A stretch of DNA of 64,000 nt from Tritonibacter litoralis (GTDB lineage Bacteria; Pseudomonadota; Alphaproteobacteria; Rhodobacterales; Rhodobacteraceae). The stretch is taken from contig NZ_WIBF01000001.1 of NCBI RefSeq assembly GCF_009496005.1, forward strand, positions 682,001 to 746,000, in the 5' to 3' direction. Below the pieces are notes generated by a model that saw only the letters and a program-made list of their open reading frames with translations, ran no database searches and was not told the DNA's origin. This document shows positions 37,070 to 45,639 of the stretch, piece after piece. Numbering within the stretch: position 1 is the first letter of the stretch; each line of letters starts with the position of its first letter. Position numbers and translations under genes: made by a program.

Positions 37070-38290
37070 ATGACCGTGACCATCCTATCCCACCCGCACC
37101 GTGTTTTGCGCGCTGGATCTGCGCTTGCCCTGATGGCAGCGCTGGCAGCCTGCGACGGCTCGCCTCTGGATTATGATCTGCGCGGACGTGTCGGCGGCTT
37201 TAGCACAGCCCCTGCAGCCCAAAGCGCCACCAGCAGCCGGCCCACAGCAGATGCGCGGGGGCTGATCAGCTACCCCTCCTATCAGGTGGCCGTGGCCCAA
37301 CGCGGCGACACGGTTGCGGATGTGGCCAATCGCATTGGTCTGCCCGCCGGTGAGATCGCCCGGTTCAACGGGGTTCAGCCAGACGACAAGCTGCGCCCCG
37401 GTGAGGTCATCGCCCTGCCCCGCCGCGCCCCTGATGTGCTGCCGCAATCCGAAGATGTTGCACCCGGTGGTGTGGACATCGCAGCCCTGGCTGGTCAGGC
37501 GATTGACACCGCGCCGCTGACCTCGGACAATCCGGGATCGGCCACCCCGACCACCATTCAGCCACGCCCGGAGCCTGTCGCGCCCGAGGTTCAGGACGGC
37601 CCCGAACCTGTGCGCCACAAGGTCAAACGCGGTGAGACCGCCTTTACCATCTCAAGGCTCTATCAGGTGCCAGTGAAATCCCTGGCGGAATGGAACGGGC
37701 TTGGCAGCAATTTTGCCATCCGCGAAGGGCAGTATCTGCTGATCCCGACCAAGGACCAGCCCGCGCCGAAACGGGAGACCCAGCCCGAGGTTGCCGTGGT
37801 GACCGCACCGGGTGTGGGCAGCCCGACGCCGACCCCACCCAGCGCCGTCAAACCGCTGCCGGATGAGCAGATCGAACCCGCCGCAGTCCAGCCCGAAGCC
37901 AAGCCCGAAGTCAAAGTGCCCGAACCCACCGCAGCACCAGATTCCGCCATGGTTTATCCGGTACAGGGCAAGATCGTGCGCACCTATAGCAAAGGCAAGA
38001 ACGACGGCATCGACATTTCCGGCCCCGCAGGTGCCACCGTGCGCGCCGCGGATGCGGGTACTGTCGCTGCAATCACCAAGGACTCTAACGGCATCCCGAT
38101 CATCGTTATTCGTCATGATCCCAAGCTGTTGTCGGTCTATGCCAATGTGGATCAGATCGAAGTCAACAAAGGCGACGCCGTCCGCCGTGGCCAGTCTATC
38201 GCGGCCCTGCGCGAAGAAGCCACGCCCTATGTCCATTTCGAGGTCCGCAACGGGTTCGACAGCGTGGATCCCCTGCCCTATCTCAACTGA
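37070..38290 (+). CDS. nlpD: LysM / degenerate M23 lipoprotein, NlpD-like amidase activator
   Basis: A 406-residue lipoprotein with lipobox 'LAAC' (Cys near residue 24), two LysM domains ('VAQRGDTVADVANRIGLPAG' near residue 80 and 'HKVKRGETAFTISRLYQVPV' near residue 183), a Pro-rich linker, and a C-terminal LytM domain. In the LytM domain the metal-binding His is replaced: 'KNDGIDISGPAG' has Asn where endopeptidases have His, as in E. coli NlpD, so it should activate amidases at the septum rather than cut peptidoglycan. RBS GAGGAG precedes the ATG at 37070. Confidence 0.88.
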   Translation: MTVTILSHPHRVLRAGSALALMAALAACDGSPLDYDLRGRVGGFSTAPAAQSATSSRPTADARGLISYPSYQVAVAQRGDTVADVANRIGLPAGEIARFNGVQPDDKLRPGEVIALPRRAPDVLPQSEDVAPGGVDIAALAGQAIDTAPLTSDNPGSATPTTIQPRPEPVAPEVQDGPEPVRHKVKRGETAFTISRLYQVPVKSLAEWNGLGSNFAIREGQYLLIPTKDQPAPKRETQPEVAVVTAPGVGSPTPTPPSAVKPLPDEQIEPAAVQPEAKPEVKVPEPTAAPDSAMVYPVQGKIVRTYSKGKNDGIDISGPAGATVRAADAGTVAAITKDSNGIPIIVIRHDPKLLSVYANVDQIEVNKGDAVRRGQSIAALREEATPYVHFEVRNGFDSVDPLPYLN

Positions 38291-38317
38291 TGCCGCGCGC
38301 CTGCCTCCCCAATGGCA

Positions 38318-38767
38318 TCAAGCTTTGGGGCGCGCCGGTGTGATCTTGTGCAACAGGCGGTTCAGTTCCGCCAATTCCGATGGGCTGATGCGGCTTTGAA
38401 TCAGCGTGATCAACGCTCCGGCATAGATCGGCCACATTGCTTTTCGGGTGTCCCGTCCCTTTTCGGTCAGGCGCACGATCTGGCCGCGACCGTCTGTTTC
38501 GACATCCTCGCGCGTGATCAGGCCGGCCTTGGCGACACGGTCCAACAAACGTGAAGTGCCGTATTGCGGCAGCAGCAAACGCTCTTTCAATTCAAAGGGG
38601 CGGATACCATCGGCCCCAGCCTTTTCGATTTCTAGCAGCGCGTCATACCAGCTGAGCTGCGGCAGCCCATGGGCTTTTAGCCCTGATTCAACGCCGTCAA
38701 GCAGGGCCTGACTGGCCCGAAACAAAGACGTCCAGGCCTCAACTGTGTGCGGATCCGGTATGGTCAT
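38318..38767 (-). CDS. MarR-family transcriptional regulator
   Basis: A 149-residue winged-helix protein: 'HGLPQLSWYDALLEIEKAGA', the recognition region 'LLLPQYGTSRLLDRVAKAGL', wing 'DGRGQIVRLTEKGRDT'. The ATG at 38767 gives the family-like N-terminus. It is divergent from a glutathione S-transferase gene, and two copies of an ATGCA-NN-TGCAT palindrome lie between them. Confidence 0.88.
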   Translation of the reverse strand: MTIPDPHTVEAWTSLFRASQALLDGVESGLKAHGLPQLSWYDALLEIEKAGADGIRPFELKERLLLPQYGTSRLLDRVAKAGLITREDVETDGRGQIVRLTEKGRDTRKAMWPIYAGALITLIQSRISPSELAELNRLLHKITPARPKA

Positions 38768-38787
38768 GGATATATATAAACAAGAAG

Positions 38788-38847
38788 ATGCATGTGCATC
38801 AACCTTGAATTCCATGCAAAGGACTGCCATGTAAATGCAACTGCATC
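38788..38847. promoter_or_regulatory. Two ATGCA-NN-TGCAT palindromes between marR and GST genes
   Basis: ATGCA-TG-TGCAT (38788-38799, extended to GATGCA/TGCATC) and ATGCA-AC-TGCAT (38835-38846) lie in the 96-bp divergent promoter region, one close to each start codon. They are probable binding sites of the adjacent MarR protein. Confidence 0.6.
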
Positions 38848-38863
38848 TATTTGGAGAATTCGC

Positions 38864-39520
38864 ATGACCCTTCACCTGATGAGCCACACACTGTGCCCTT
38901 ATGTTCAGCGCTCGGTGATCTCGATGTTGGAAAAAAACATACCGTTTGAACGGACCTATATTGACCTGGCTAACAAACCTGATTGGTTTCTCAGCATTTC
39001 GCCGCTGGGTAAGACACCTGTGCTGACCGACAAGGACGACGCGATTTTTGAATCGGTTGCGATCCTGGAGTATCTGGAAGACACGCAACCCCATCCCCTA
39101 CATCCTGCGTCCCCCCTGATCCGCGCTCAGCACCGGGGATGGATCGAGTTTGGGTCCGCCATTTTGAATGACATCGCCGGATTTTATAACGCGCCAACCG
39201 CCGCGGTATTTGCGACCAAAACGGCGGCCTTGACGGCCAAGTTTCAGCAGCTGGAGGCACAATTGGGGGATGGGCCCTATTTCGCGGGGGATGCGTTTAC
39301 CCTGGTGGATGCGGTTTTTGGCCCGGTCTTTCGCTATTTTGACATGTTTGACGACATCGCAGATTTTGGCATTCTGACCGATTTGGACAAAGTCCAGTCC
39401 TGGCGCCGAAACTTGGCGGCGCGCCCCTCTGTCCAACAAGCGGTATCCGAGGAGTATCCACAACTGTTGTCAGCCTTTCTGCGCAATCGAAACGCCTATC
39501 TTTCAACGCTCATGGCCTGA
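38864..39520 (+). CDS. Glutathione S-transferase family protein
   Basis: A 218-residue GST: thioredoxin-like N-terminal domain with 'SHTLCPYVQRSVISMLEKNI' (Cys-Pro at the active-site position) and the 'TPVLTDKDDAIFESVAILEY' glutathione-binding block, then the helical C-terminal domain. It is divergent from a MarR regulator that probably represses it until an electrophile is sensed. Confidence 0.88.
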   Translation: MTLHLMSHTLCPYVQRSVISMLEKNIPFERTYIDLANKPDWFLSISPLGKTPVLTDKDDAIFESVAILEYLEDTQPHPLHPASPLIRAQHRGWIEFGSAILNDIAGFYNAPTAAVFATKTAALTAKFQQLEAQLGDGPYFAGDAFTLVDAVFGPVFRYFDMFDDIADFGILTDLDKVQSWRRNLAARPSVQQAVSEEYPQLLSAFLRNRNAYLSTLMA

Positions 39521-39724
39521 GCCGATGACTTGAACGGACGCTCTGCGCAGATGGGCCGTTTCAAATCCCGGCGCGACCAAGGTGACGGATGCTGAAAGGC
39601 ATTCCAACGGCAGCTTTCCGGCGCACTGCGGCGCATCACATCTGGTGTTATCTGATGATTTATTGTGGCCCTATCGCGCCCGACTGAAGCTGATAGCTTC
39701 GCGCAGAGAAGCAGGAGGAAGTCC

Positions 39725-40024
39725 ATGTCGAGATGGGTCGTGATTTTTACCGATAGCCCCGAGATGCTCGAAGTCCGAGCAAAAAAGAGTTTGCGGGATG
39801 CGCATGTCGCCTATGCGAAGGCGCATCCTGAACTTTTGATTGGCGGCGGTTTGAAACCCGCACCCGATCAGGATTTTTGCGGAGCGCTTTGGGTCGTTGA
39901 GGCCAATGCGAAGTCTGACATAGAAGAGCTAGTAAAGAATGATCCCTTTTATGTTCCAGAATACCGAAGTTTTGAGATCTTCACTTGGGGAAAAATCCTT
40001 GAAGATCAGACCGTCACACTCTGA
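39725..40024 (+). CDS. YCII-related domain protein
   Basis: A 99-residue protein with the YciI layout: 'RWVVIFTDSPEMLEVRAK', 'SLRDAHVAYAKAHPELLIGG', 'GALWVVEANAKSDIEELVKN', ending with 'DPFYVPEYRSFEIFTWG'. The conserved His-Asp region reads 'RDAH'. Function of the family is unclear. A perfect AGGAGGA lies 8 nt before the ATG. Confidence 0.8.
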   Translation: MSRWVVIFTDSPEMLEVRAKKSLRDAHVAYAKAHPELLIGGGLKPAPDQDFCGALWVVEANAKSDIEELVKNDPFYVPEYRSFEIFTWGKILEDQTVTL

Positions 40025-40192
40025 CGCCTTGCCACCTGGCGCGATACGATCGAGCGGATGATCTGTGAGAGAAAGTGGACCAGCAGCTCTGCTCGGATCC
40101 CCGCCCTGTCACCATTTTTTGCGCCACGATCAGATGCGCAAGGGGCACATCGGGTTCTGAGCCCTGATCTGCCCATGTGCGTTGGCGTAATC

Positions 40193-41035
40193 CTACGTCA
40201 ACGCCACCCCATGCCGTCCAGCCAGATCGCAGAAGAACTGCCAGGCCACGCGGCCTGAGCGGCTGCCGCGGGTGGCTTGCCATTCGATGGCCTCGGCGCG
40301 CAGGTCTTCGTCTGAAATTTCAACTCCGTAGGCGCTGCAATAGCCCTGGATCATCGACAGGTATTCGTCCTGATCACAGGGGTGGAAGCCCAGCCAGAGG
40401 CCAAAGCGATCCGAGAGGGAGACTTTTTCCTCGACCGCTTCAGAGGGGTTGATGGCGCTGGAGCGTTCGTTTTCGATCATGTCACGCGGCATCAGGTGGC
40501 GGCGGTTGGAGGTGGCGTAGAACACCACATTGTCGGGCCGGCCTTCGACGCCGCCATCCAGAACCGCCTTGAGGCTTTTGTAGTGCTGGTCATCATGGCT
40601 GAACGACAGATCATCGCAATACAGAATGAACCGGCAGGGTGCCGCGCGCAGGTGGTTGAGCAGCTGCGCCACGGTGGGCAGATCCTCACGTTGGAGTTCC
40701 ACCAGTTTCAGATCCGGGTGATCAGCGCTCAGCGCGCCGTGCACCGCCTTGACCAGCGAGGATTTACCCATGCCGCGCGCGCCCCATAACAGCGCGTTAT
40801 TGGCGGCGTAGCCTTGCGCAAAGCGGCGGGTGTTGTCCAAGAGCGTGTCGCGCGCCCGGTCGATGCCCACCAGCAGATCCAGCGCCACCCGATTGACCTG
40901 GGGCACAGGGGTCAGGCGTTCGGGAGAGACATGCCAGACAAAGGCCGGAGCGCTGGTGAAATCGGGTGCGGCCTGCGGCGCGGGTGACATCCGTTCCAAT
41001 GCGTCGGCGATCCGGTTCAGGGCAGTCTCGTCCAT
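40193..41035 (-). CDS. DUF815-family AAA+ ATPase
   Basis: A 280-residue P-loop ATPase: 'NNALLWGARGMGKSSLVKAV' (Walker A near residue 85), Walker B-like 'RFILYCDDLSFS', sensor 'VVFYATSNRRHLMPRDM', and 'SLSDRFGLWLGFHPCDQDEY'. The protein matches the DUF815 family of uncharacterised cytoplasmic ATPases. It converges with the YCII-domain gene. Confidence 0.88.
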   Translation of the reverse strand: MDETALNRIADALERMSPAPQAAPDFTSAPAFVWHVSPERLTPVPQVNRVALDLLVGIDRARDTLLDNTRRFAQGYAANNALLWGARGMGKSSLVKAVHGALSADHPDLKLVELQREDLPTVAQLLNHLRAAPCRFILYCDDLSFSHDDQHYKSLKAVLDGGVEGRPDNVVFYATSNRRHLMPRDMIENERSSAINPSEAVEEKVSLSDRFGLWLGFHPCDQDEYLSMIQGYCSAYGVEISDEDLRAEAIEWQATRGSRSGRVAWQFFCDLAGRHGVALT

Positions 41036-41205
41036 TTATCCATCCTTTTGGCTCTTTGGCGGATTTAAAACCATGTTCCGCCGGGCGCGACAAGTCTTGT
41101 GAATTGTCATGTTAAAGCTGCGTGCTAGGTTCATATTCAGCATGCGGCGCTGCGCGCCTGTGAGACGACATCAAGGAACAGGAATTTTACACAAGAGGAC
41201 CCACT

Positions 41206-41403
41206 ATGCTCTATCCTATTGCGACGCTTGAAGCGACGAAGTTAAACGCGATCCAGACCCTGGAACAGGAGCTTGGCAGCCCGGTTGTGGCGCTGGCCCC
41301 GGTAGAGGCGGCCACCGCTGATCTGTCCGAGGATAAGATCGCAAAACTGCGCGCATTGGAAGACGAGCTGGGCCTGGTTCTGGTGGCCGTGCGCCCCAGC
41401 TGA
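41206..41403 (+). CDS. 65-residue protein with an internal duplication
   Basis: The protein is built from two 21-residue units: K12-P32 ('KLNAIQTLEQELGSPVVALA' then P) and K44-P64 ('KIAKLRALEDELGLVLVAVR' then P). Each has an amphipathic helix, LE-x-ELG, then a short hydrophobic strand ending in Pro. RBS AGAGGA precedes the ATG, and a strong terminator follows. I do not recognise the family; the fold suggests a compact dimer or a protein-binding module. Confidence 0.7.
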   Translation: MLYPIATLEATKLNAIQTLEQELGSPVVALAPVEAATADLSEDKIAKLRALEDELGLVLVAVRPS

Positions 41404-41425
41404 GCCGGAGCATCGCGCCACCAAA

Positions 41426-41456
41426 AACGCCCCCGAGATGACGGGGGCGTTTTTTG
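41426..41456. terminator. Bidirectional terminator between the 65-residue gene and tatC
   Basis: ACGCCCCCG and CGGGGGCGT form a 9-bp stem with a 6-nt loop; AAAAA precedes and TTTTTT follows, so it can stop both converging transcripts. Confidence 0.9.
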
Positions 41457-41475
41457 GTTTTTAGGGCGTCGAGGA

Positions 41476-42381
41476 TCACTCCTCTTCCACCTCATCATCA
41501 TAGTAACCTTCGGCCTTCAGCTTGGCTTCACGTTTCTTTTCCACCCGGCCCACCAGGAAGATCGAGATCTCATAAAGGCCGTAAACCACGCTGAAGAGAA
41601 TCAGCTGGGTCACCACATCCGGCGGGGTCACCAGCGCGGCCAGCAGCAAAATGCCAACCATTGCGTATTTGCGCACGCCGCCCAGACCTTCGGCGGTGAC
41701 CAGACCGGCCTTGCCCATCAAGGTGAGCAGCACCGGCAGCTGGAAGCACAGGCCAAAGGCCATGATGAATTTCAGCGTGATATCAAGGCTTTCATTCACC
41801 TTCCCAAAGAAGGTGATGCGCACCCCTTCGCTGGTTTCGGGCACAACGGCCACATCCGCGGGCACCTCATTGGCTGCATTGCCCACCAGGTTGGCGAACA
41901 CCGAGGCCACATCCGCAAAGCCCAGGAAAAACTGCATGGCAAGCGGGGTCACCACCATCTGCGCAAAGCTCGCCCCCAAAAGGAACATAAACGGAGAGGC
42001 GATCAGGAACGGCAGAAACGCGCCCTTCTCGCTTTTGTAAAGCCCCGGCGCAACAAACCGCCACATCTGATAGCCGATCACCGGAAAGGACAGCGCAAAG
42101 CCTCCAACCATGGAGATCCGAAACAATGTAAACAGATATTCCTGCGGCGAGGTGTATTGCAATGTGGGCGCAGGATCGCCCAGCGCGCGCAGACTTTCAA
42201 CAATCGGACCCACCAGGAAATTCAGCACATGTTCTGCAATAAAATCCCCATTGATGGGAATAAAGAACAGGCTGATCGCCACGATGAAGGCAATAACCGA
42301 GCGGATAAGCCGCGTGCGCAGCTCGGCCAGATGTTCAATCAGCGGCGCGGCTGAATCGTCAATGTCTTCGCTTTGAGCCAT
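41476..42381 (-). CDS. tatC: Sec-independent protein translocase TatC
   Basis: A 301-residue protein with six hydrophobic segments and the TatC signature near the N-terminus ('PLIEHLAELRTRLIRSVIAF') plus 'MWRFVAPGLYKSEKGAFLPF'. TatC recognises twin-arginine signals; the pseudoazurin-like protein in this window is one likely client. The charged C-terminal tail (about 25 residues) extends past the core. It is the third gene of tatABC. Confidence 0.95.
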   Translation of the reverse strand: MAQSEDIDDSAAPLIEHLAELRTRLIRSVIAFIVAISLFFIPINGDFIAEHVLNFLVGPIVESLRALGDPAPTLQYTSPQEYLFTLFRISMVGGFALSFPVIGYQMWRFVAPGLYKSEKGAFLPFLIASPFMFLLGASFAQMVVTPLAMQFFLGFADVASVFANLVGNAANEVPADVAVVPETSEGVRITFFGKVNESLDITLKFIMAFGLCFQLPVLLTLMGKAGLVTAEGLGGVRKYAMVGILLLAALVTPPDVVTQLILFSVVYGLYEISIFLVGRVEKKREAKLKAEGYYDDEVEEE

Positions 42382-42384
42382 GCC

Positions 42385-42888
42385 TTAAGCCTCATCTTTG
42401 GGTGGGGCGCTTTTGGGCATCGCCGCCACCTCGGCCTCTGCGGCCTCTGCCTTGACCATCGCCTCTTGGGCCTCACGCGCCATCCGCTCAGCTGCGGCGC
42501 GCGCCGAAGCCGCCTGAATGCGTTTGGCGTTCTGGGCGCGTTCTTCGGACAATGGCGCGGAGGATGGGGACGTGCTGTCACCGGGTTGCGCCGCGCTGCC
42601 GAATTTGGTCGGATCCACCGTGTCACGCAGATCTTCGGCCGCCTTGCGCATGGTGTCGCTGACAGCACCCAGCGGATTGCTGGCGGTTTTCAAACCTTTG
42701 GCCACATCTTTGACGCCGGTCTCATCCGCCGCATCGCTCATGGCGCGGCTGAACTCCCGCGCCATACCGCGCGCTTTGCCCACAAATCGGCCAACGTTGC
42801 GAAACAGAACCGGCAGATCCTTGGGACCGACGACAATCAACGCAACGATCCCAATGACCAGCAGTTCGGTCATTCCAAGATCGAACAT
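42385..42888 (-). CDS. tatB: Sec-independent protein translocase TatB
   Basis: A 167-residue protein: one N-terminal helix '[20 protein letters not shown]' with the conserved GPK/LP hinge, an amphipathic helix, then a long Ala/Glu-rich tail. It forms the receptor complex with TatC, encoded 3 bp downstream. Confidence 0.93.
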   Translation of the reverse strand: MFDLGMTELLVIGIVALIVVGPKDLPVLFRNVGRFVGKARGMAREFSRAMSDAADETGVKDVAKGLKTASNPLGAVSDTMRKAAEDLRDTVDPTKFGSAAQPGDSTSPSSAPLSEERAQNAKRIQAASARAAAERMAREAQEAMVKAEAAEAEVAAMPKSAPPKDEA

Positions 42889-42894
42889 GGCGGG

Positions 42895-43113
42895 TTACGC
42901 CTTGTCTTTTTCGGTCTCGGGAGTGACGTCTTTCGCCTCAGCCGCCGCGTCTTCTTCCAGCTCTTTGGTGCTGTCGTTCACGCCTTTCTTGAAGGCGGTG
43001 ATGCCTTTGCCCACTTCGCCCATCAGGGACGAGATTTTGCCGCGTCCAAACAGAACCAGCACCACAACCGCGATCAGCAGAAGACCCGGAAGACCGATAT
43101 TACCAAGACCCAT
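42895..43113 (-). CDS. tatA: Sec-independent protein translocase TatA
   Basis: A 72-residue protein: a transmembrane helix 'GLPGLLLIAVVVLVLFGRGK', the amphipathic helix 'ISSLMGEVGKGITAFKKGV', and an acidic tail. The ATG at 43113 is preceded by AAAAGGAG. TatA oligomers form the translocation path. It is the first gene of tatABC. Confidence 0.94.
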   Translation of the reverse strand: MGLGNIGLPGLLLIAVVVLVLFGRGKISSLMGEVGKGITAFKKGVNDSTKELEEDAAAEAKDVTPETEKDKA

Positions 43114-43339
43114 GACGAACACTCCTTTTATTGTTCCGTGCGACAGCGATCTGCCGCAGATGTCTGTTGGCTTTAAATTACGGCGCGCTTGGGTCGGTGG
43201 GCTAGTGCGGGGCACAGCGCAATCGCAGATCCGTGATGGGTTTCGCCACTTTCTGCGGGCCGTGCGCACACAACTGACAGGTTTATGTCAGTTGGGTTGC
43301 GCTAAACCGGCGCCATTCCATGTCCAAAAGGAGCAAGAC

Positions 43340-43666
43340 ATGACTCAGACCGTTGTTGAAACCGTGACCTTTGAGCTGGCCGAAAGCGCAACCGAACAAG
43401 AGCTGCTGACCCGAATCAAATCCACCGAAGCCTTTGTGCGCGCGCTGCCCGGATTTATCTTCCGCCGCCTCAGCTGTGGTGCAGACGGGCGCTGGAGCGA
43501 TTGTGTGGTCTGGCAGGATATGGCCAGCGCCACCGCCGCCGCCAAAGCGTTTGAAGCGCAGCCGTTTGTGCCAGACCTGATGGCCACCATGAAACCGGGC
43601 AGCGTCCAGATGCGGCACGAAAGCGTGGCCTGGACAATGGACGCCACGCACAGGGATGCAAGCTAA
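43340..43666 (+). CDS. Small ABM-like (dimeric alpha/beta barrel) protein
   Basis: A 108-residue protein: 'VVETVTFELAESATEQELLT', 'TEAFVRALPGFIFRRLSC', 'DCVVWQDMASATAAAKAFEA', 'MKPGSVQMRH'. The pattern of a beta strand followed by 'LPGF..R' and 'D.V.W..' is that of stress-responsive dimeric alpha/beta barrel proteins. Substrate unknown. GGAGCAAGAC-ATG marks the start. It precedes a WYL regulator by 51 bp, possibly in one unit. Confidence 0.65.
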   Translation: MTQTVVETVTFELAESATEQELLTRIKSTEAFVRALPGFIFRRLSCGADGRWSDCVVWQDMASATAAAKAFEAQPFVPDLMATMKPGSVQMRHESVAWTMDATHRDAS

Positions 43667-43717
43667 GCCCTTGATAAGTCCTTGACGCCGAACAGCCCCA
43701 TGCGCCAAGGGTAACCC

Positions 43718-44389
43718 ATGCGCCGCACGGACCGACTGTTTGAAATCATCCAAATCCTGCGCGACGGTCAGTTGCACCGCGCGCAGGACATCGCCGACCA
43801 GCTAGAGGTCTCGGTGCGCACGATCTATCGCGATATGGACACGCTGGTGGCCTCGGGCGTGCCGGTCGAAGGTGAGCGCGGCGTAGGCTATCTGGTGCGC
43901 GAACAGATCACGCTGCCCCCCCTTAACCTGACCGCCGAAGAGCTAGAGGCGCTTAATCTGGGCATGGCGATTGTGGCCGAAGCCGCCGATCCCGACCTCA
44001 AATCCGCAGCCCTGTCCCTGGCGGAGAAGATCGACGCGGTGCTGCCCACCCAGACCGTGGCCGAGGCGGACGCCTGGAAATTTGCCGTTTACCCCTTTGC
44101 CGATGCGGCGCGGGGGTTTTCCCATATGTCGACGCTGCGCGCCGCAATCAAAGCCCGGCAGAAGCTGGCGCTGCGGTATCGGCGCATTGACGGCACCCTG
44201 ACGGATCGCACCATTCGCCCCTTGCATATGGAATATTGGGGCCGCGTCTGGACCTTGACCGCCTGGTGCGAGACCCGCGCAGCCTTTCGCGTCTTTCGCA
44301 TCGATCTGATCGAAGAGGCGCGCGCGCTGCCGGAACTCTTCGTGGATGAACCGGGCAAGCGGCTGGCGGATTTCGACCCCACAGCCTGA
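43718..44389 (+). CDS. WYL-domain (YafY/PafC-type) transcriptional regulator
   Basis: A 223-residue regulator: N-terminal HTH_11 domain ('RLFEIIQILRDGQLHRAQDI', 'VSVRTIYRDMDTLVASGVPV') and a C-terminal WYL-like domain in which 'LALRYRRIDGTLTDRTIRPL' is followed by 'YWGRVWTLTAWCETRAAFRV'. WYL domains sense small ligands or nucleic acids. Likely targets are neighbouring genes, in particular the small barrel protein upstream. Confidence 0.87.
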   Translation: MRRTDRLFEIIQILRDGQLHRAQDIADQLEVSVRTIYRDMDTLVASGVPVEGERGVGYLVREQITLPPLNLTAEELEALNLGMAIVAEAADPDLKSAALSLAEKIDAVLPTQTVAEADAWKFAVYPFADAARGFSHMSTLRAAIKARQKLALRYRRIDGTLTDRTIRPLHMEYWGRVWTLTAWCETRAAFRVFRIDLIEEARALPELFVDEPGKRLADFDPTA

Positions 44390-44400
44390 GGCCCCGCCGC

Positions 44401-44454
44401 TTTCATCTTTTCAAAAATACTTCCGCCGGAGGCAGCCACGCGTCTCGCGTGGCT
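44401..44454 (-). repeat. Dispersed intergenic repeat, copy 3, with hairpin next to the ABC stop codon
   Basis: On the minus strand, right after the ABC ATPase stop codon, AGCCACGCG-AGA-CGCGTGGCT (44434-44454) is followed by GCCTCCGGCG and then the tail GAAGTATTTTTGAAAAGATG plus AAA (44401-44423). The tail matches the copy at 28181-28203 at 21 of 23 positions. The hairpin and T-run may serve as a terminator. Confidence 0.65.
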
Positions 44455-45558
44455 TTACTTGGGGAACACAAAACAATGGCGACGCGGCACCGTCAGCCAC
44501 ATCACCCGGCCTGCTTCGGGCAGGAACACGCTGGGCACCGTGACCTTCTGAATGGATCCGTCAAACTCCATGCGGAATTCCACCAGGCTTTCATGGCCCA
44601 AAAACCGGGCGCGTTCCACAGTGGCACGCGCCGCCACACCATGCGTCGGGGTGGGCAAAGGGCCCGAGCCGTTGCGGTCAAAATCAATGCGCACATGCTG
44701 GGGGCGAAAGACAATCTCCACCTCGGTGCCATCCGGGTGGCCCGGTGTCAGGAACTGGCCAAAAGGCGTATCCACCAAAGCGCCCTGAACCGTTCCCTTG
44801 ACCACATTCACATCGCTGAAAAACGCCACCGCCGCCCGGTCGACCGGGTTGGTATAAACGTTATAAGGCGCGCCCTGCTGGATAATGCGCCCCCCCCGCA
44901 TCAGCGCGATCTGATCCGCCATGCGCATTGCTTCTTCGGGTTCATGGGTGACCAGCAGCACCGCCGTGTCCTCATCCTTGAGGAGCGACAGCGTCTCGTC
45001 CCGGATACCATCGCGCAGCCGGTTGTCGAGGCCCGAAAACGGCTCATCCATCAGCATAATGCGGGGGCGCGGTGCCAGGGCACGGGCCAGGGCCACACGT
45101 TGCTGTTCGCCGCCCGACAGCTGATGGGGGAATTCATCAATATACTGGCTGAGCGAGACCTTCTCCAACAGCTCCGTCACACGGGCGCGTTTTTCGGCGC
45201 GCGTCCCTTTCAAACCAAAGGCCACGTTATCGGCCACACTCAGATGGGGAAACAGGGCAAAGTCCTGAAACATCAGCCCGATTTCGCGCCGCTCCGGGGG
45301 CACGCGATAGACGGTGTCGCAGATCAGTTTGCCATCCACATAGATCTCACCGGCGTCCTGCATTTCAACGCCTGCGATAATGCGCAAGGTGGTGGATTTG
45401 CCGCAGCCCGATGGACCCAGCAGACAGGTCACCTGCCCCGCCTGCACCGTCAGGGAGACGTTATCCACAACCGGCCTGTCGTCAAACGAACAGTGGATAT
45501 TGCGGATTTCCAGACGCGGAGCGGTCTCCGTGTGCAGGGGCTGGGCAGAGGTATTCAT
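44455..45558 (-). CDS. Iron/polyamine-type ABC transporter ATP-binding protein (no partner genes nearby)
   Basis: A 367-residue importer ATPase with the long C-terminal regulatory (TOBE-like) domain of the FbpC/PotA/CysA class. Walker A 'GPSGCGKSTTLRII' near residue 52, signature 'LSGGEQQRVALARALA', Walker B 'IMLMDEPFSGLD', and 'LLVTHEPEEAMRMAD' are present. 'GLMFQDFALFPHLSVADNVA' is FbpC-like. No permease or binding protein is adjacent; an arsenite methyltransferase gene is directly upstream. The ATG at 45558 was preferred over one at 45633, which leaves only 6 bp after the arsM stop. Confidence 0.85.
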   Translation of the reverse strand: MNTSAQPLHTETAPRLEIRNIHCSFDDRPVVDNVSLTVQAGQVTCLLGPSGCGKSTTLRIIAGVEMQDAGEIYVDGKLICDTVYRVPPERREIGLMFQDFALFPHLSVADNVAFGLKGTRAEKRARVTELLEKVSLSQYIDEFPHQLSGGEQQRVALARALAPRPRIMLMDEPFSGLDNRLRDGIRDETLSLLKDEDTAVLLVTHEPEEAMRMADQIALMRGGRIIQQGAPYNVYTNPVDRAAVAFFSDVNVVKGTVQGALVDTPFGQFLTPGHPDGTEVEIVFRPQHVRIDFDRNGSGPLPTPTHGVAARATVERARFLGHESLVEFRMEFDGSIQKVTVPSVFLPEAGRVMWLTVPRRHCFVFPK

Positions 45559-45639
45559 CGCGGCTTGGACCTTGTTGCATGTGTCGGGAGTGCCACCGGC
45601 ATCTGCCGCAGATAGCAATCCCGACTGTTTCACGCAAGA

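Noticed and set aside
45462-45472. TTATCCACA, a consensus DnaA box
   Set aside because: It lies inside the coding sequence of the ABC ATPase, where the codons for a conserved Val-Asp-Asn produce it; there is no cluster of boxes.
44449-45615. Open frame of 388 codons on the plus strand
   Set aside because: It is antisense to the iron-type ABC ATPase gene, which has all family motifs; the plus frame shows none.
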